A stretch of DNA of 64,000 nucleotides from Streptomyces noursei. Its GTDB lineage: Bacteria; Actinomycetota; Actinomycetes; Streptomycetales; Streptomycetaceae. Under the pieces are notes generated by a model. It was not told the origin of the DNA, did not search any database, and saw only the letters and a program-made list of their open reading frames with translations. Within the stretch, counting starts at the first letter, position 1. Each line of letters opens with the position of its first letter. The DNA is taken from contig NZ_LWBU01000395.1 in the NCBI RefSeq assembly GCF_001646665.1, positions 81,458-145,457 of the forward strand, given 5' to 3'. A program made the position numbers and the translations under genes. Of the stretch, positions 16,596 through 23,923 are shown piece by piece.

Positions 16596-16798
16596 CCGCT
16601 CATCGCCGGTACGACCGGGCCCGGACCTGGTGCGTCGAAATGCCGGTTCGACTCCGGCCCGCGCAGCTCGATGCGCGGTCGTCCAAAGGCAGGACGCGGC
16701 GACATGACGATTGATCCGGGTCGCACGGTGCCGGCGTGTGATGTGAGCGGTATCCACAGGGCCCGGGGGCCGGCTACGCCCCCGGGCCCGCTCCTTTT
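16596..16798 (+). ncRNA. Candidate Y RNA (YrlA-like) with permuted tRNA-like module
   Basis: Reading 5' to 3': a T-arm GCCGG-TTCGACT-CCGGC (16642-16658) with a canonical TTCRANN loop; a 7-bp acceptor-like hairpin, CCGCGCA (16659-16665) with TGCGCGG (16672-16678) closed by six bases; then TC and a D-arm GTCC-AAAGGCA-GGAC (16681-16695) whose loop begins with A, contains GG and ends with A. So the T half precedes the D half: a circular permutation. Outer helices enclose it in nested order: 16596-16602 with 16744-16750 (7 bp), 16604-16609 with 16731-16736 (6 bp), 16630-16634 with 16722-16726 (5 bp). TTGATC (16711-16716) and GTCGAA (16634-16639) resemble Ro-binding strings of bacterial Y RNAs as I remember them. 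A terminator with a T-run ends the transcript. The 5' end is estimated. A permuted tRNA gene is the alternative, less likely because no CCA is encoded and no anticodon arm is clear. Confidence 0.72.
16759..16798 (+). terminator. Intrinsic terminator of the tRNA-like RNA
   Basis: A perfect 12-bp stem, 16759-16770 with 16778-16789 (GGGCCCGGGGGC and its complement), loop CGGCTAC, followed by GCTCCTTTT. The T-run is on the plus strand, so it terminates the RNA rather than the converging aminotransferase gene, although the stem could serve both. Confidence 0.85.
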
Positions 16799-16803
16799 CC
16801 GGG

Positions 16804-18015
16804 CTACTGGCGGTATCCGCTCAGGAAGCGGCCGATCCGGCTGATCGCCGCGTCGAGGACGTCGGCGTGGGGGAGCGTGAGGATGCGGAAGTGGTCGGGG
16901 CGGGGCCAGTTGAAGCCGGTGCCCTGAACGACCTGGATCTTCTCGCGCAGCAGCAGGTCGAGGACGAACTTCTCGTCGTCGTGGATGCGGTGCACCTTCG
17001 GGTCGAGGCGCGGGAACGCGTACAGCGCGCCCTTGGGTTTGACGCAGGAGACGCCGGGGATGTCGTTGAGCTTCTCCCACGCCCTGTCGCGCTGCTCATG
17101 GAGGCGCCCGCCCGGGGCGGTCAGTTCGCGGATGGACTGGCGGCCGCCGAGGGCGGCCTGGATGGCGTACTGGGCGGGGGCGTTGGGGCACAGGCGCATG
17201 GAGGCGAGCATGGTGAGCCCCTCCAGGTAGCTGCGCGCGTGCTGCTTGGGCCCGGTGACGACGAGCCAGCCGGAGCGGAAGCCGGCGACGCGGTAGGTCT
17301 TGGACAGGCCGGAGAAGGTGAGGACGACCAGGTCGGGGGCGAGGGAGGCGGCGGTGTGGTGGACGGCGCCGTCGTACAGGATCTGGTCGTAGATCTCGTC
17401 GGCGAAGACCATCAGCTGGTGGCGCCGGGCGAGGTCGAGGATGCCCTCGACGATCTCACGCGGATACACCGCGCCCGTGGGGTTGTTGGGGTTGATGATG
17501 ACGACGGCCCTGGTCCGGTCGGTGATCTTGGCGGCCATGTCGTCGAGGTCCGGGTACCAGTCGGCCGACTCGTCGCACAGGTAGTGGACGGGCCGGCCGC
17601 CGGCGAGGGTGGTGACGGCCGTCCACAGGGGGAAGTCGGGCGCGGGGATGAGGACTTCGTCGCCGTCCTCCAGGAGGGCCTGGACGGCCATGGAGACCAG
17701 CTCGGAGACCCCGTTGCCGAGGAAGACGTCGTCCACGTCGACGTCGGGCAGGCCGAGGGCCTGGTAGCGCTGGGCGACGGCGCGGCGGGCCGGGAGGACG
17801 CCCTTGGAATCGGTGTACCCGTGCGCCCGGGGGAGCATCCGGATCATGTCCTGGACGATCTCCTCGGGCGCCTCGAAGCCGAAGAGCGCGGGGTTGCCGG
17901 TATTGAGGCGCAGCACGCTGTGACCCGCCTCCTCCAGCGCGTCGGCCTGCTCGATGACCGGGCCGCGGATCTCGTAGCAGACCTCGCTGAGCTTGCTCGA
18001 CTGCCGGAACTCCAT
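16804..18015 (-). CDS. alaA: AlaA-type PLP-dependent aminotransferase
   Basis: 403 residues, fold type I. NGVSELVSMAVQALL, PAPDFPLWTA, INPNNPTGAVYPREI, FADEIYDQILYD, and the PLP lysine in SGLSKTYRVAGFRSGW near residue 239 are visible. Large blocks (SSKLSEVCYEIRGPV, GYTDSKG, VHYLCDESADW, NDIPGVSCVKP, FLSGY at the end) match E. coli AlaA as I recall it, so glutamate-pyruvate transamination is the likely reaction. GGAGG stands 7 nt before the ATG. The gene is divergent from the HxlR regulator, with two palindromes in the shared 83-bp gap that may control both. Confidence 0.88.
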   Translation of the reverse strand: MEFRQSSKLSEVCYEIRGPVIEQADALEEAGHSVLRLNTGNPALFGFEAPEEIVQDMIRMLPRAHGYTDSKGVLPARRAVAQRYQALGLPDVDVDDVFLGNGVSELVSMAVQALLEDGDEVLIPAPDFPLWTAVTTLAGGRPVHYLCDESADWYPDLDDMAAKITDRTRAVVIINPNNPTGAVYPREIVEGILDLARRHQLMVFADEIYDQILYDGAVHHTAASLAPDLVVLTFSGLSKTYRVAGFRSGWLVVTGPKQHARSYLEGLTMLASMRLCPNAPAQYAIQAALGGRQSIRELTAPGGRLHEQRDRAWEKLNDIPGVSCVKPKGALYAFPRLDPKVHRIHDDEKFVLDLLLREKIQVVQGTGFNWPRPDHFRILTLPHADVLDAAISRIGRFLSGYRQ

Positions 18016-18041
18016 ACGGGCGCCTCCCAGAAGTGGTGTTG

Positions 18042-18056
18042 CTTGGTTTTACCAAG
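18042..18056. promoter_or_regulatory. Operator-like palindrome 1 (alaA/HxlR gap)
   Basis: CTTGG-TTTTA-CCAAG, a 5-bp inverted repeat with a 5-nt spacer, lies between the divergent genes. It shares half-site character with the second palindrome. Confidence 0.5.
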
Positions 18057-18063
18057 TGAGAGC

Positions 18064-18091
18064 TTGGAAAGTCCAACAAGTTGTCTAGACT
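18064..18091 (+). promoter_or_regulatory. HxlR gene promoter overlapping palindrome 2
   Basis: TTGGAA (18064-18069), 16 nt, TAGACT (18086-18091), then 7 nt to the ATG. The inverted repeat TTGGA-AAG-TCCAA (18064-18076) covers the -35 element, which fits autorepression by the adjacent HxlR protein. Confidence 0.6.
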
Positions 18092-18098
18092 GCGTCGT

Positions 18099-18749
18099 AT
18101 GCCACGTCGACGAAGCTACGACCAGTACTGCGCCGCCGCTCGCGCCCTCGACGCCGTCGGGGACCGCTGGACCCTGCTGATCGTCCGCGAACTGCTCGCC
18201 GGTCCGCGCCGCTACACCGATCTGCACGCCGACCTCCCCGGTGTGAGCACCGACATGCTCGCCTCACGCCTGAAGGACATGGAGCGCGACGGCCTGGTGG
18301 CCCGCCGCCGGCTCCCGCCGCCCGCCTCCGCGTACGTGTACGAACTCACCGACCGGGGGGCGGGGTTGCTGCCCGTGCTGCGCGCTCTGGCGGCCTGGGG
18401 TGCCCCGGCGCTGGAGGCGCCCCGCCCCACCGACGCGGTGCGGGCGCACTGGTTCGCCCTCCCGCTGCTGGACGTCCTGGAGGCGTCGGCGACGGCGCCG
18501 GGAGTGGTCGAAGTCCGCCTCGACGAGGGCGTGTTCCACGCGCGCGTGGGCGGGGGTGCCGTGGAGTACGCCGACGGGCCCGCCGCCGGTGCGCCGGACC
18601 TGTCCCTGCGGATGGACGCGGCCACCTGCCTGGCCGTGGCGCGGGGCTCCCTGCCGGTCGGGGAGGGTGTCGCGGCCGGCCGCATCGAGGTAGTGGGCGA
18701 GGTCGGGGACGCCTTCGCGGCGGTCGTCCCGGGCACCATGAGGGCGTGA
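18099..18749 (+). CDS. HxlR-family transcriptional regulator with C-terminal sterol-carrier-like domain
   Basis: 216 residues from MPRRRSYDQYC. The winged helix-turn-helix has the HxlR signature ALDAVGDRWTLLIVRELLAGPRRYTDLHADLPGVSTDMLASRLKDMERDGLV, with the N-terminal cysteine found in many members. Residues about 125-216 look like an SCP2-type domain (SLRMDAATCLAVARGSLPV), which could bind a small ligand. The mRNA is probably leaderless. The gene overlaps the uridine-kinase-like gene by 4 bp. Confidence 0.88.
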   Translation: MPRRRSYDQYCAAARALDAVGDRWTLLIVRELLAGPRRYTDLHADLPGVSTDMLASRLKDMERDGLVARRRLPPPASAYVYELTDRGAGLLPVLRALAAWGAPALEAPRPTDAVRAHWFALPLLDVLEASATAPGVVEVRLDEGVFHARVGGGAVEYADGPAAGAPDLSLRMDAATCLAVARGSLPVGEGVAAGRIEVVGEVGDAFAAVVPGTMRA

Positions 18750-19378
18750 AGTTCGAACCGATCACCTGGGAACGCCTGACCGACGCCCTCGCCGCGCACG
18801 TGGACGGCCTCACCCCGGCCGACGGCGGGCCGTGGCTCAAGGTGGCCGTCGACGGTCCACCGGCCGCCCGGCCCGAGGAGCCCGCCGAGCGGTTGGCGGA
18901 GGCCCTGCTGGTGCGCGGCCGGGCGGTGGCGGCCGTCGGCACGGGCGGGTTCCTGCGGCCCGCGTCACTGCGGTACGAGTACGGCAAGGAGGACCCGGAC
19001 GCCTACTACAGCGGCTGGTTCGACACCGGCGCCCTGTGGCGGGAGGTCTTGGCGCCGCTGGAACCGGGCGGCAGCGGACGGGTGCTGCCCGACCTGTGGG
19101 ACCCGGTGACCGACCGGGCGACTCGCAGCCCGTACCGGACGCTGGCCCCGGGCGGGGTCCTCGTGCTGCACGGGCCGTTCCTGCTCGGCCACTGGTTCCC
19201 CTTCGACCTGACGGTCCACCTCCGGCTGTCGCCGGGCGCGCTGGCCCGCCGCACGGAGCAGCCGTGGACACTCCCGGCCTTCGAGCGGTACGAGGCCGAG
19301 GTCGCCCCCGCCGAAGCCGCCGACGTCGTCGTCCGCGCCGACGACCCCCGCCACCCGGCCTGGACGGGCCTGCCGTAG
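18746..19378 (+). CDS. Uridine kinase-like protein with degenerate P-loop
   Basis: 210 residues starting at GTG inside the regulator's stop codon (GTGA). The overall pattern fits nucleoside kinase-like proteins: FLRPASLRYEYGKEDPDAYYSGWFDTGALWREVL, DPVTDRATRSPYRTLAPGGVLVLHGPFLL. The expected Walker A is replaced by VAVDGPPAARPEEPAERL, without GxxxxGK[ST], so ATP-dependent kinase activity is doubtful. I recall similar P-loop-less relatives in Streptomyces, so it is probably a real subfamily and not local damage. Confidence 0.8.
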   Translation: MKFEPITWERLTDALAAHVDGLTPADGGPWLKVAVDGPPAARPEEPAERLAEALLVRGRAVAAVGTGGFLRPASLRYEYGKEDPDAYYSGWFDTGALWREVLAPLEPGGSGRVLPDLWDPVTDRATRSPYRTLAPGGVLVLHGPFLLGHWFPFDLTVHLRLSPGALARRTEQPWTLPAFERYEAEVAPAEAADVVVRADDPRHPAWTGLP

Positions 19379-19450
19379 GGGCCGTGTCCGGCGCAGCCCC
19401 GCTCGGCACACGGCCAGGGGCGCCCCGCTTGCGGTGCGCGCTGCCCGGCC

Positions 19451-19617
19451 GCTCCCGCCGCTTACACCGCCCGGCACACGGCCACGGCCGCCCGCTCCCG
19501 GCCCTCCCGCCGCCCCGCTCCCGCCGCCCCCCTCCCGGCCCTCACGCGCGCGACCCTCACGCCGTCCCGCTCCCGCCGCTCACACCGCCCGGCACACGGC
19601 CACGGCCGCCCCGCTCC
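19451..19617. repeat. Two-copy 48-bp direct repeat in an intergenic region
   Basis: Copies at 19451-19498 and 19569-19617 begin GCTCCCGCCGCT and share CACCGCCCGGCACACGGCCA. They differ by one substitution and one inserted base and are 118 bp apart. A shorter relative (GGCACACGGCCA) occurs near 19404. This whole gap (19379-19634) shows no gene. Confidence 0.75.
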
Positions 19618-19634
19618 TCACCCGCCCGGCACCG

Positions 19635-20528
19635 TTACCCGGTCGGCGGACGGCCGCCCAGGGCAGTGACGGCCGTGGCCCCGGCACGGCACCCGGCTTC
19701 CGCCGCCGCGACCGGGCCGGCGCCGGACAGGTGGGCCGCCAGGAACGCACCGGTGAAGGCGTCGCCCGCCCCCGTCGAGTCGACCGCCCGGACCACCGGG
19801 GCGACGACCCGCGCCACGATCCGCCCCGACTCGGCCACCAGGGCGCCCGCGGCGCCGGTCGTCACCACGACGAGCGGGAAGCGCCCGCTCAGGGCGGCTG
19901 CCGCCTCCTCGGGTGCGGCCAGGCCCGTCAGCAGGGCGGCCTCGTCGGCATTGGGCAGGAAAAGGTCCGCGCCCTCGGCCGCGGCGAGGAACGGAGCCGC
20001 CCCCAACTCCCGGACGAAGCCCGCCGACGCGGGGTCCACGCTCACCGGAACGCCCCGCTCACGCGCTGTGGCCAGGGCCAGCCGCGCCGTCTCGCGGCTG
20101 GTCCCGGCGAAAAAGAGATACCCCGACAGGTGCAGGTGCGTCACGCCGTCCAGCAGCTTTGGCGACCAGTCGCCAGGCGCGAGCCGGAGCGCCGCGCCGC
20201 TGTCCGTCAGGAACGTCCGCTCGGCGTTCCCGTCGACCAACGCGACCACCGTCGCGGTCGGCGCACCCGCGTCCCGGACGAGCAGCGGCCGCACTCCCGC
20301 CCGCCGCAGCCGCTCCTCGTGCCAGGCGGCCCGGTCGGCACCCACCCGCCCCAGGATCCGCACGTCCGCACAGCCCCCGCGCGCCGCCCAGCACGCCACG
20401 TTCGCCCCCGCCCCGCCCGGCAGCGTCCGGATCTCCGCGGCGGTGTCCGTGGCCGGGGCGAGCGGGCCCCGGTACCTGGCCACCACATCGGTGACCACGT
20501 CGCCCACGACGAGCAGCGCGCCGCTCAC
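19635..20528 (-). CDS. psuK: PfkB-family sugar kinase, probable pseudouridine kinase
   Basis: 297 residues starting at GTG 20528, which overlaps the psuG stop (GTGA). PfkB signatures: PGGAGANVACWAARGG near the N-terminus and the anion-hole/catalytic DSTGAGDAFTGAF near residue 247. The coupled position behind psuG indicates pseudouridine kinase, which makes the pseudouridine 5'-phosphate used by PsuG. From sequence alone a ribokinase-type enzyme is also possible. Longer in-frame extensions run back through psuG and are not real. Confidence 0.85.
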   Translation of the reverse strand: MSGALLVVGDVVTDVVARYRGPLAPATDTAAEIRTLPGGAGANVACWAARGGCADVRILGRVGADRAAWHEERLRRAGVRPLLVRDAGAPTATVVALVDGNAERTFLTDSGAALRLAPGDWSPKLLDGVTHLHLSGYLFFAGTSRETARLALATARERGVPVSVDPASAGFVRELGAAPFLAAAEGADLFLPNADEAALLTGLAAPEEAAAALSGRFPLVVVTTGAAGALVAESGRIVARVVAPVVRAVDSTGAGDAFTGAFLAAHLSGAGPVAAAEAGCRAGATAVTALGGRPPTG

Positions 20529-21433
20529 AGCGCGGCGGCGATACGCGCCGCGAGCCGCACGTTGCCGCGCACCGCCGCGAGATTGGCCTCCAGGGACGCC
20601 CCGTCGGTGTGCCGCATCAGGTACTCCAGCAGGAACGGCGTCACGGCCTGGCCGGTGATCCCCTGCCGCCGGCACTCGTCCAGCGCCCGCGCGAGCACCC
20701 GGTCGTGCAGTTCCGGATCCAGCTGCTCCGCCGCCGGCACCGGGTTGGCGACCACCAGCGCCGCCTCAGGGCCGCCCAGCGCGTCCTGCGCCCGTATCAC
20801 CGCCGCCACCTCCTGCGGGGAGCGCACGGTCCAGTCGACCGGTTCCCCGGAGGAGGACAGGTAGAAGCCGGGGAAGTGCTCCGTCCCGTAGCCGAGGACG
20901 CCCACGCCCAGCGTCTCCAGCCGCTGGAGGGTCGCCGGCACGTCGAGGATGGACTTCACGCCCGCGCACACCACCGCGATCCGGGTCCGCGCCAGGAGCC
21001 GGAGGTCGGCCGACTCGTCCTGGGTCTGCGCCCATTCGCGGTGGACCCCGCCCAGCCCGCCGGTCGCGAAGACCCTGATGCCCGCGCGCGCCGCCAGGAA
21101 CGCGGTCGCGGACACCGTGGTGGCACCGCTCGCCCCGGCCGCCAAGGCGGGCGCCAGGTCGCGGTGCCCCAGTTTGCGCACACCGGGATCGGCCGCGATC
21201 CGCTCCACCTGCCCCTTGTCCAGCCCGACCCTCGCGACCCCGTCCAGCACGGCGACCGCGGCCGGGACGGCTCCACTGGCCCGTACGAGGGCCTCCAGTT
21301 CCTGCGCCACGGCCAGGTTCCGCGGGCGGGGCAGGCCGTGCGCGATGATCGTCGACTCCAGGGCGACGACGGGCCGTCGGCCCGCCAGCGCCTCCCGTAC
21401 CTCTTCCGACAGCGTCACAGTGGTCTCCGGCAT
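20525..21433 (-). CDS. psuG: Pseudouridine-5'-phosphate glycosidase
   Basis: 302 residues, the usual length. VVALESTIIAHGLPRPRN holds the family's conserved Glu and His; KLGHRDL, SATAFLAARAGIRVFATGGLGGVHR, and VVCAGVKSILDVPATLQRLETLGVGVLGY contain the catalytic lysine near 159; NPVPAAEQLD follows. The enzyme splits the C-C glycosidic bond to uracil and ribose 5-phosphate. With psuK it forms a two-gene pathway for recycling pseudouridine from RNA turnover. The ATG at 21433 is preceded by a G-rich stretch GGGATGGGA. Confidence 0.95.
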   Translation of the reverse strand: MPETTVTLSEEVREALAGRRPVVALESTIIAHGLPRPRNLAVAQELEALVRASGAVPAAVAVLDGVARVGLDKGQVERIAADPGVRKLGHRDLAPALAAGASGATTVSATAFLAARAGIRVFATGGLGGVHREWAQTQDESADLRLLARTRIAVVCAGVKSILDVPATLQRLETLGVGVLGYGTEHFPGFYLSSSGEPVDWTVRSPQEVAAVIRAQDALGGPEAALVVANPVPAAEQLDPELHDRVLARALDECRRQGITGQAVTPFLLEYLMRHTDGASLEANLAAVRGNVRLAARIAAAL

Positions 21434-21493
21434 GTCCCATCCCTGGCGCGGCGCCGGCCCGCGCAAACGTCCGGACGGGATTTCGTCCACGCC

Positions 21494-21566
21494 GCCGCCC
21501 CGCGCCCACCGGCCGTCGCCGCCCCGCGCCCACCGGCCGTCGCCGCCCGGCGTCCACCCGGCCGTC
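21494..21566. repeat. Three-copy 24-bp tandem repeat
   Basis: Units at 21494-21517 and 21518-21541 are identical (start GCCGCCCCGCGCCCACCGG); the third (21542-21566) is diverged by a few bases. It lies between the MFS gene and psuG and could form structure in the transcript. Confidence 0.8.
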
Positions 21567-21588
21567 CCCGGACGCCGGACGCCCGGCG

Positions 21589-22923
21589 TCAGCCGGTCGC
21601 TCCGGCCGGCTTCCGCCGGAGGGCCAGGGCGGCCAGCGGAATCAGCAGCAGCGCCCCGACCGCGTTCAGCCAGCCGTAGCCCGCGTGCGCGACGATGAGG
21701 CCGGCCCCCACGCCGCCGATGCCCGCCGCCGTGTTCATGGTCAGGTCCGACAGTCCCTGCACCGCGGCCCGCGCGGCCTGGGGCACCGAGTCGGTCAGCA
21801 GCGCGGAGCCCGAGACGAGCCCCGCGGACCATCCGAGGCCCAGCACGAACAGTCCCGCCGCGGTCCGGCCGTGACTCGCACCGGCGGTGCCGGCCAGGAA
21901 CGCGGCGACGGCCAGCAGGGCCACCGCCAGACCGATCACCGACAGCCTGCCCAGCCGGTCCGACAGCCGGCCCATCACGGGGGAGAAGGCGTACATGCCC
22001 GCGATGTGGCCGCTGATGACCAGTCCGATCAGCGTGATGTCCGCCCCGTGGTGGCTCAGCGCCACGGGCGTCATCGACATGATCGAGACCATGGCGGTGT
22101 GCGAGACCGCCACGGTGACCAGCGCCAGCCTGGCCCTCGGTGACTCCCGCACGGCTCTTACACCGGCCCGCAGTGACCGGCCCTCCGGTCCGGCGGCCTC
22201 CTCGGTGCCGTCCGCCAGGGCCCGGGCGGTCAGCAGCGGATCGGGCCGCAGCAGCGCCGCGACCACCACCGCGGACACCAGGAACACCCCGGCCGCCCAC
22301 AGGAACGGTCCGGCCGCCGCCGGTATCCCGAGCCCCGTCACGCTGCGCCCGGCGGGGGCGGCGATGTTGGGACCGAGCACCGCCCCGATGGTCGTCGCCC
22401 ACACCACGGTGGAGATGGCCCGTCCGCGCCGCTCGGGTTCCGCCAGGTCCGCGGCCGCGAACCGGGCCTGCAGGTTGGCCGAGGACCCGGCCCCGAAGCC
22501 CGCCATGCCCGCCAGCAGCAGTGGGAAGTTCCCCAGGACCGCGGCCAGCACCACCACACCCGCGCCCGCCGCCCCGATCAGATACGCCAGGACCAGCCCG
22601 GGCCGCCGCCCCCGCGCGGCCATCAGCGCGGCCAGCGGCACCGACAGCAGTGCGGTCCCGGCGACCATGGCGGTCGGGGCCAGCCCGGACAGCGCCTCCG
22701 TGCCGCTGACCTCCTGCGCCAGTACGGAGGCGAGCGCGATCCCGGTCGCGACCCCCAGGCCGCCCAGGATCTGGCCGGCGATGAGGACGGCCGAGATGCG
22801 GCGCCGCAGCGCGGGCAGGTCGGCGGCCAGGACGGAGGCGGGGGAAGCGGCCGTGGAGCCGGCACCTGAGGGGACCGTCCGCACCGGCCCGGAAGGCTCG
22901 GGTATGTCGGAATCCGTAGTCAC
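21589..22923 (-). CDS. MFS transporter
   Basis: 444 residues with twelve predicted membrane helices. The loop-2 motif region reads MAARGRRPG, and the second-half equivalent is GRLSDRLGRLS. An Ala/Ser/Pro-rich 45-residue N-terminus precedes helix 1. It most resembles drug/metabolite proton antiporters; the substrate is unknown. It lies 155 bp upstream of psuG on the same strand, so a role in nucleoside transport is possible but unsupported. The start is GTG; the ribosome binding site is weak. Confidence 0.88.
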   Translation of the reverse strand: MTTDSDIPEPSGPVRTVPSGAGSTAASPASVLAADLPALRRRISAVLIAGQILGGLGVATGIALASVLAQEVSGTEALSGLAPTAMVAGTALLSVPLAALMAARGRRPGLVLAYLIGAAGAGVVVLAAVLGNFPLLLAGMAGFGAGSSANLQARFAAADLAEPERRGRAISTVVWATTIGAVLGPNIAAPAGRSVTGLGIPAAAGPFLWAAGVFLVSAVVVAALLRPDPLLTARALADGTEEAAGPEGRSLRAGVRAVRESPRARLALVTVAVSHTAMVSIMSMTPVALSHHGADITLIGLVISGHIAGMYAFSPVMGRLSDRLGRLSVIGLAVALLAVAAFLAGTAGASHGRTAAGLFVLGLGWSAGLVSGSALLTDSVPQAARAAVQGLSDLTMNTAAGIGGVGAGLIVAHAGYGWLNAVGALLLIPLAALALRRKPAGATG

Positions 22924-22950
22924 CGCAGCAGTTTGCCACCCCTTACACGT

Positions 22951-23493
22951 TCAGAACAGGGGCTGCGGCAGCACCCCCTCCAGTGCCAGCAGCCGGCGTT
23001 TCGTCTCCAGTCCTCCGCCGAACCCGCCGATCCCCCCGTCACTCTCCACCACCCGGTGGCACGGCACCACCACCGGCAGCGGGTTGGCGCCCATCGCCGC
23101 GCCCACCGCCTGACCCGCGCCGGGCTGCCCCACCCGGTCGGCCAGCTCCCCGTACCCGACGACCGATCCGTACGGCACGCCCGTCGCCAGCTCGCGCAGC
23201 ACCTGCCGGTTGAACCCGGCCGTCAGCGACCAGTCCAGCCGCAGCCGGAACTCGCGCAGCGCACCCGCGAAGTACGCGTCCAGCATGCGTATCGGCTCGG
23301 CCAGCCGCCCCGTCGAGCACTCCACCAGCTCCGCGCCGAGCTGGGCCCCCAGTCGCTTCGACATCCGGTCGCGCACCGCGTCGTCGGCGTGGAAGGACAC
23401 GCTCACCAGCCCCTCGCCCGTCGCGGCGAGCATGAGCGGTCCGATGTCGCTGCCGACGACGGCCCACTCCACGAACTGCCCGTTGCTGTCCAT
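22951..23493 (-). CDS. ogt: Methylated-DNA-[protein]-cysteine S-methyltransferase
   Basis: 180 residues, a single-domain Ogt-type repair protein. The active cysteine is in PVVVPCHRVV near residue 143. Other family strings are FNRQVLRELATGVPYGSVVGYGELA (helix-turn-helix and Arg finger region) and GGIGGFGGGLETKRRLLALEG. It removes O6-alkylguanine by suicidal transfer to the cysteine. TACGGT ends 7 nt before the ATG and no ribosome binding site is seen, suggesting a leaderless mRNA. In-frame extension to 23934 is low-complexity and rejected. Confidence 0.95.
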   Translation of the reverse strand: MDSNGQFVEWAVVGSDIGPLMLAATGEGLVSVSFHADDAVRDRMSKRLGAQLGAELVECSTGRLAEPIRMLDAYFAGALREFRLRLDWSLTAGFNRQVLRELATGVPYGSVVGYGELADRVGQPGAGQAVGAAMGANPLPVVVPCHRVVESDGGIGGFGGGLETKRRLLALEGVLPQPLF

Positions 23494-23923
23494 GCCGACC
23501 ACCGTACGACCGGCCACTGACAACGCCGCCGAGTCCCAGCCCGCCCGGTCCCGCCCGCCCGGCCTGCCTCTGCCCGCTCGCTCGGCGGGCGCCGACCCGC
23601 TCGGCGGGCGTCGGCCGGCAGCCGGCGTGCGACCCGCCGGCGAGGCCCCCGGGGCGGACCCGCCCGCGATGGCCGGCGAAGGCCCCGGCCCGTGACGGCC
23701 GGCCGGGCTCCGTGTGGGCGGTGGATGGCCGGAATGTGAAGGTCGGGCGCACGGCGGCGCATCCCGGTCCTTTCTGTCGACAAATCGACCTGTGAATGTT
23801 TGCTCCACCGCCGATGCGCCATAGCCTCGCTCCCGTACCAGCGGGTACACATGGCACCACCGGCGCCGCGGCACGCGCGCGAGGCTTCCGGACGGCGGGC
23901 ACCAGGAGTGAAGGGCGTACGGG
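23494..23923. other. Divergent gap between ogt and the MHYT gene
   Basis: 430 bp. The half next to ogt is GC-rich without features. The half next to the MHYT gene is less GC-rich and holds a palindrome GTCGA-CAAA-TCGAC (23776-23789) and the candidate promoter at 23800-23827. Confidence 0.5.
23800..23827 (+). promoter_or_regulatory. Candidate promoter of the MHYT gene
   Basis: TTGCTC (23800-23805), 16 nt, TAGCCT (23822-23827). The palindrome at 23776-23789 lies directly upstream and could bind a regulator. Confidence 0.4.

Noticed and set aside
16672..16736. A conventional tRNA gene beginning at TGCGCGG with a normal D-arm
   Set aside because: No T-arm or 3' acceptor strand follows the D-arm; the matching T-arm and acceptor strand lie upstream, so a linear tRNA is not possible and the permuted reading was preferred.
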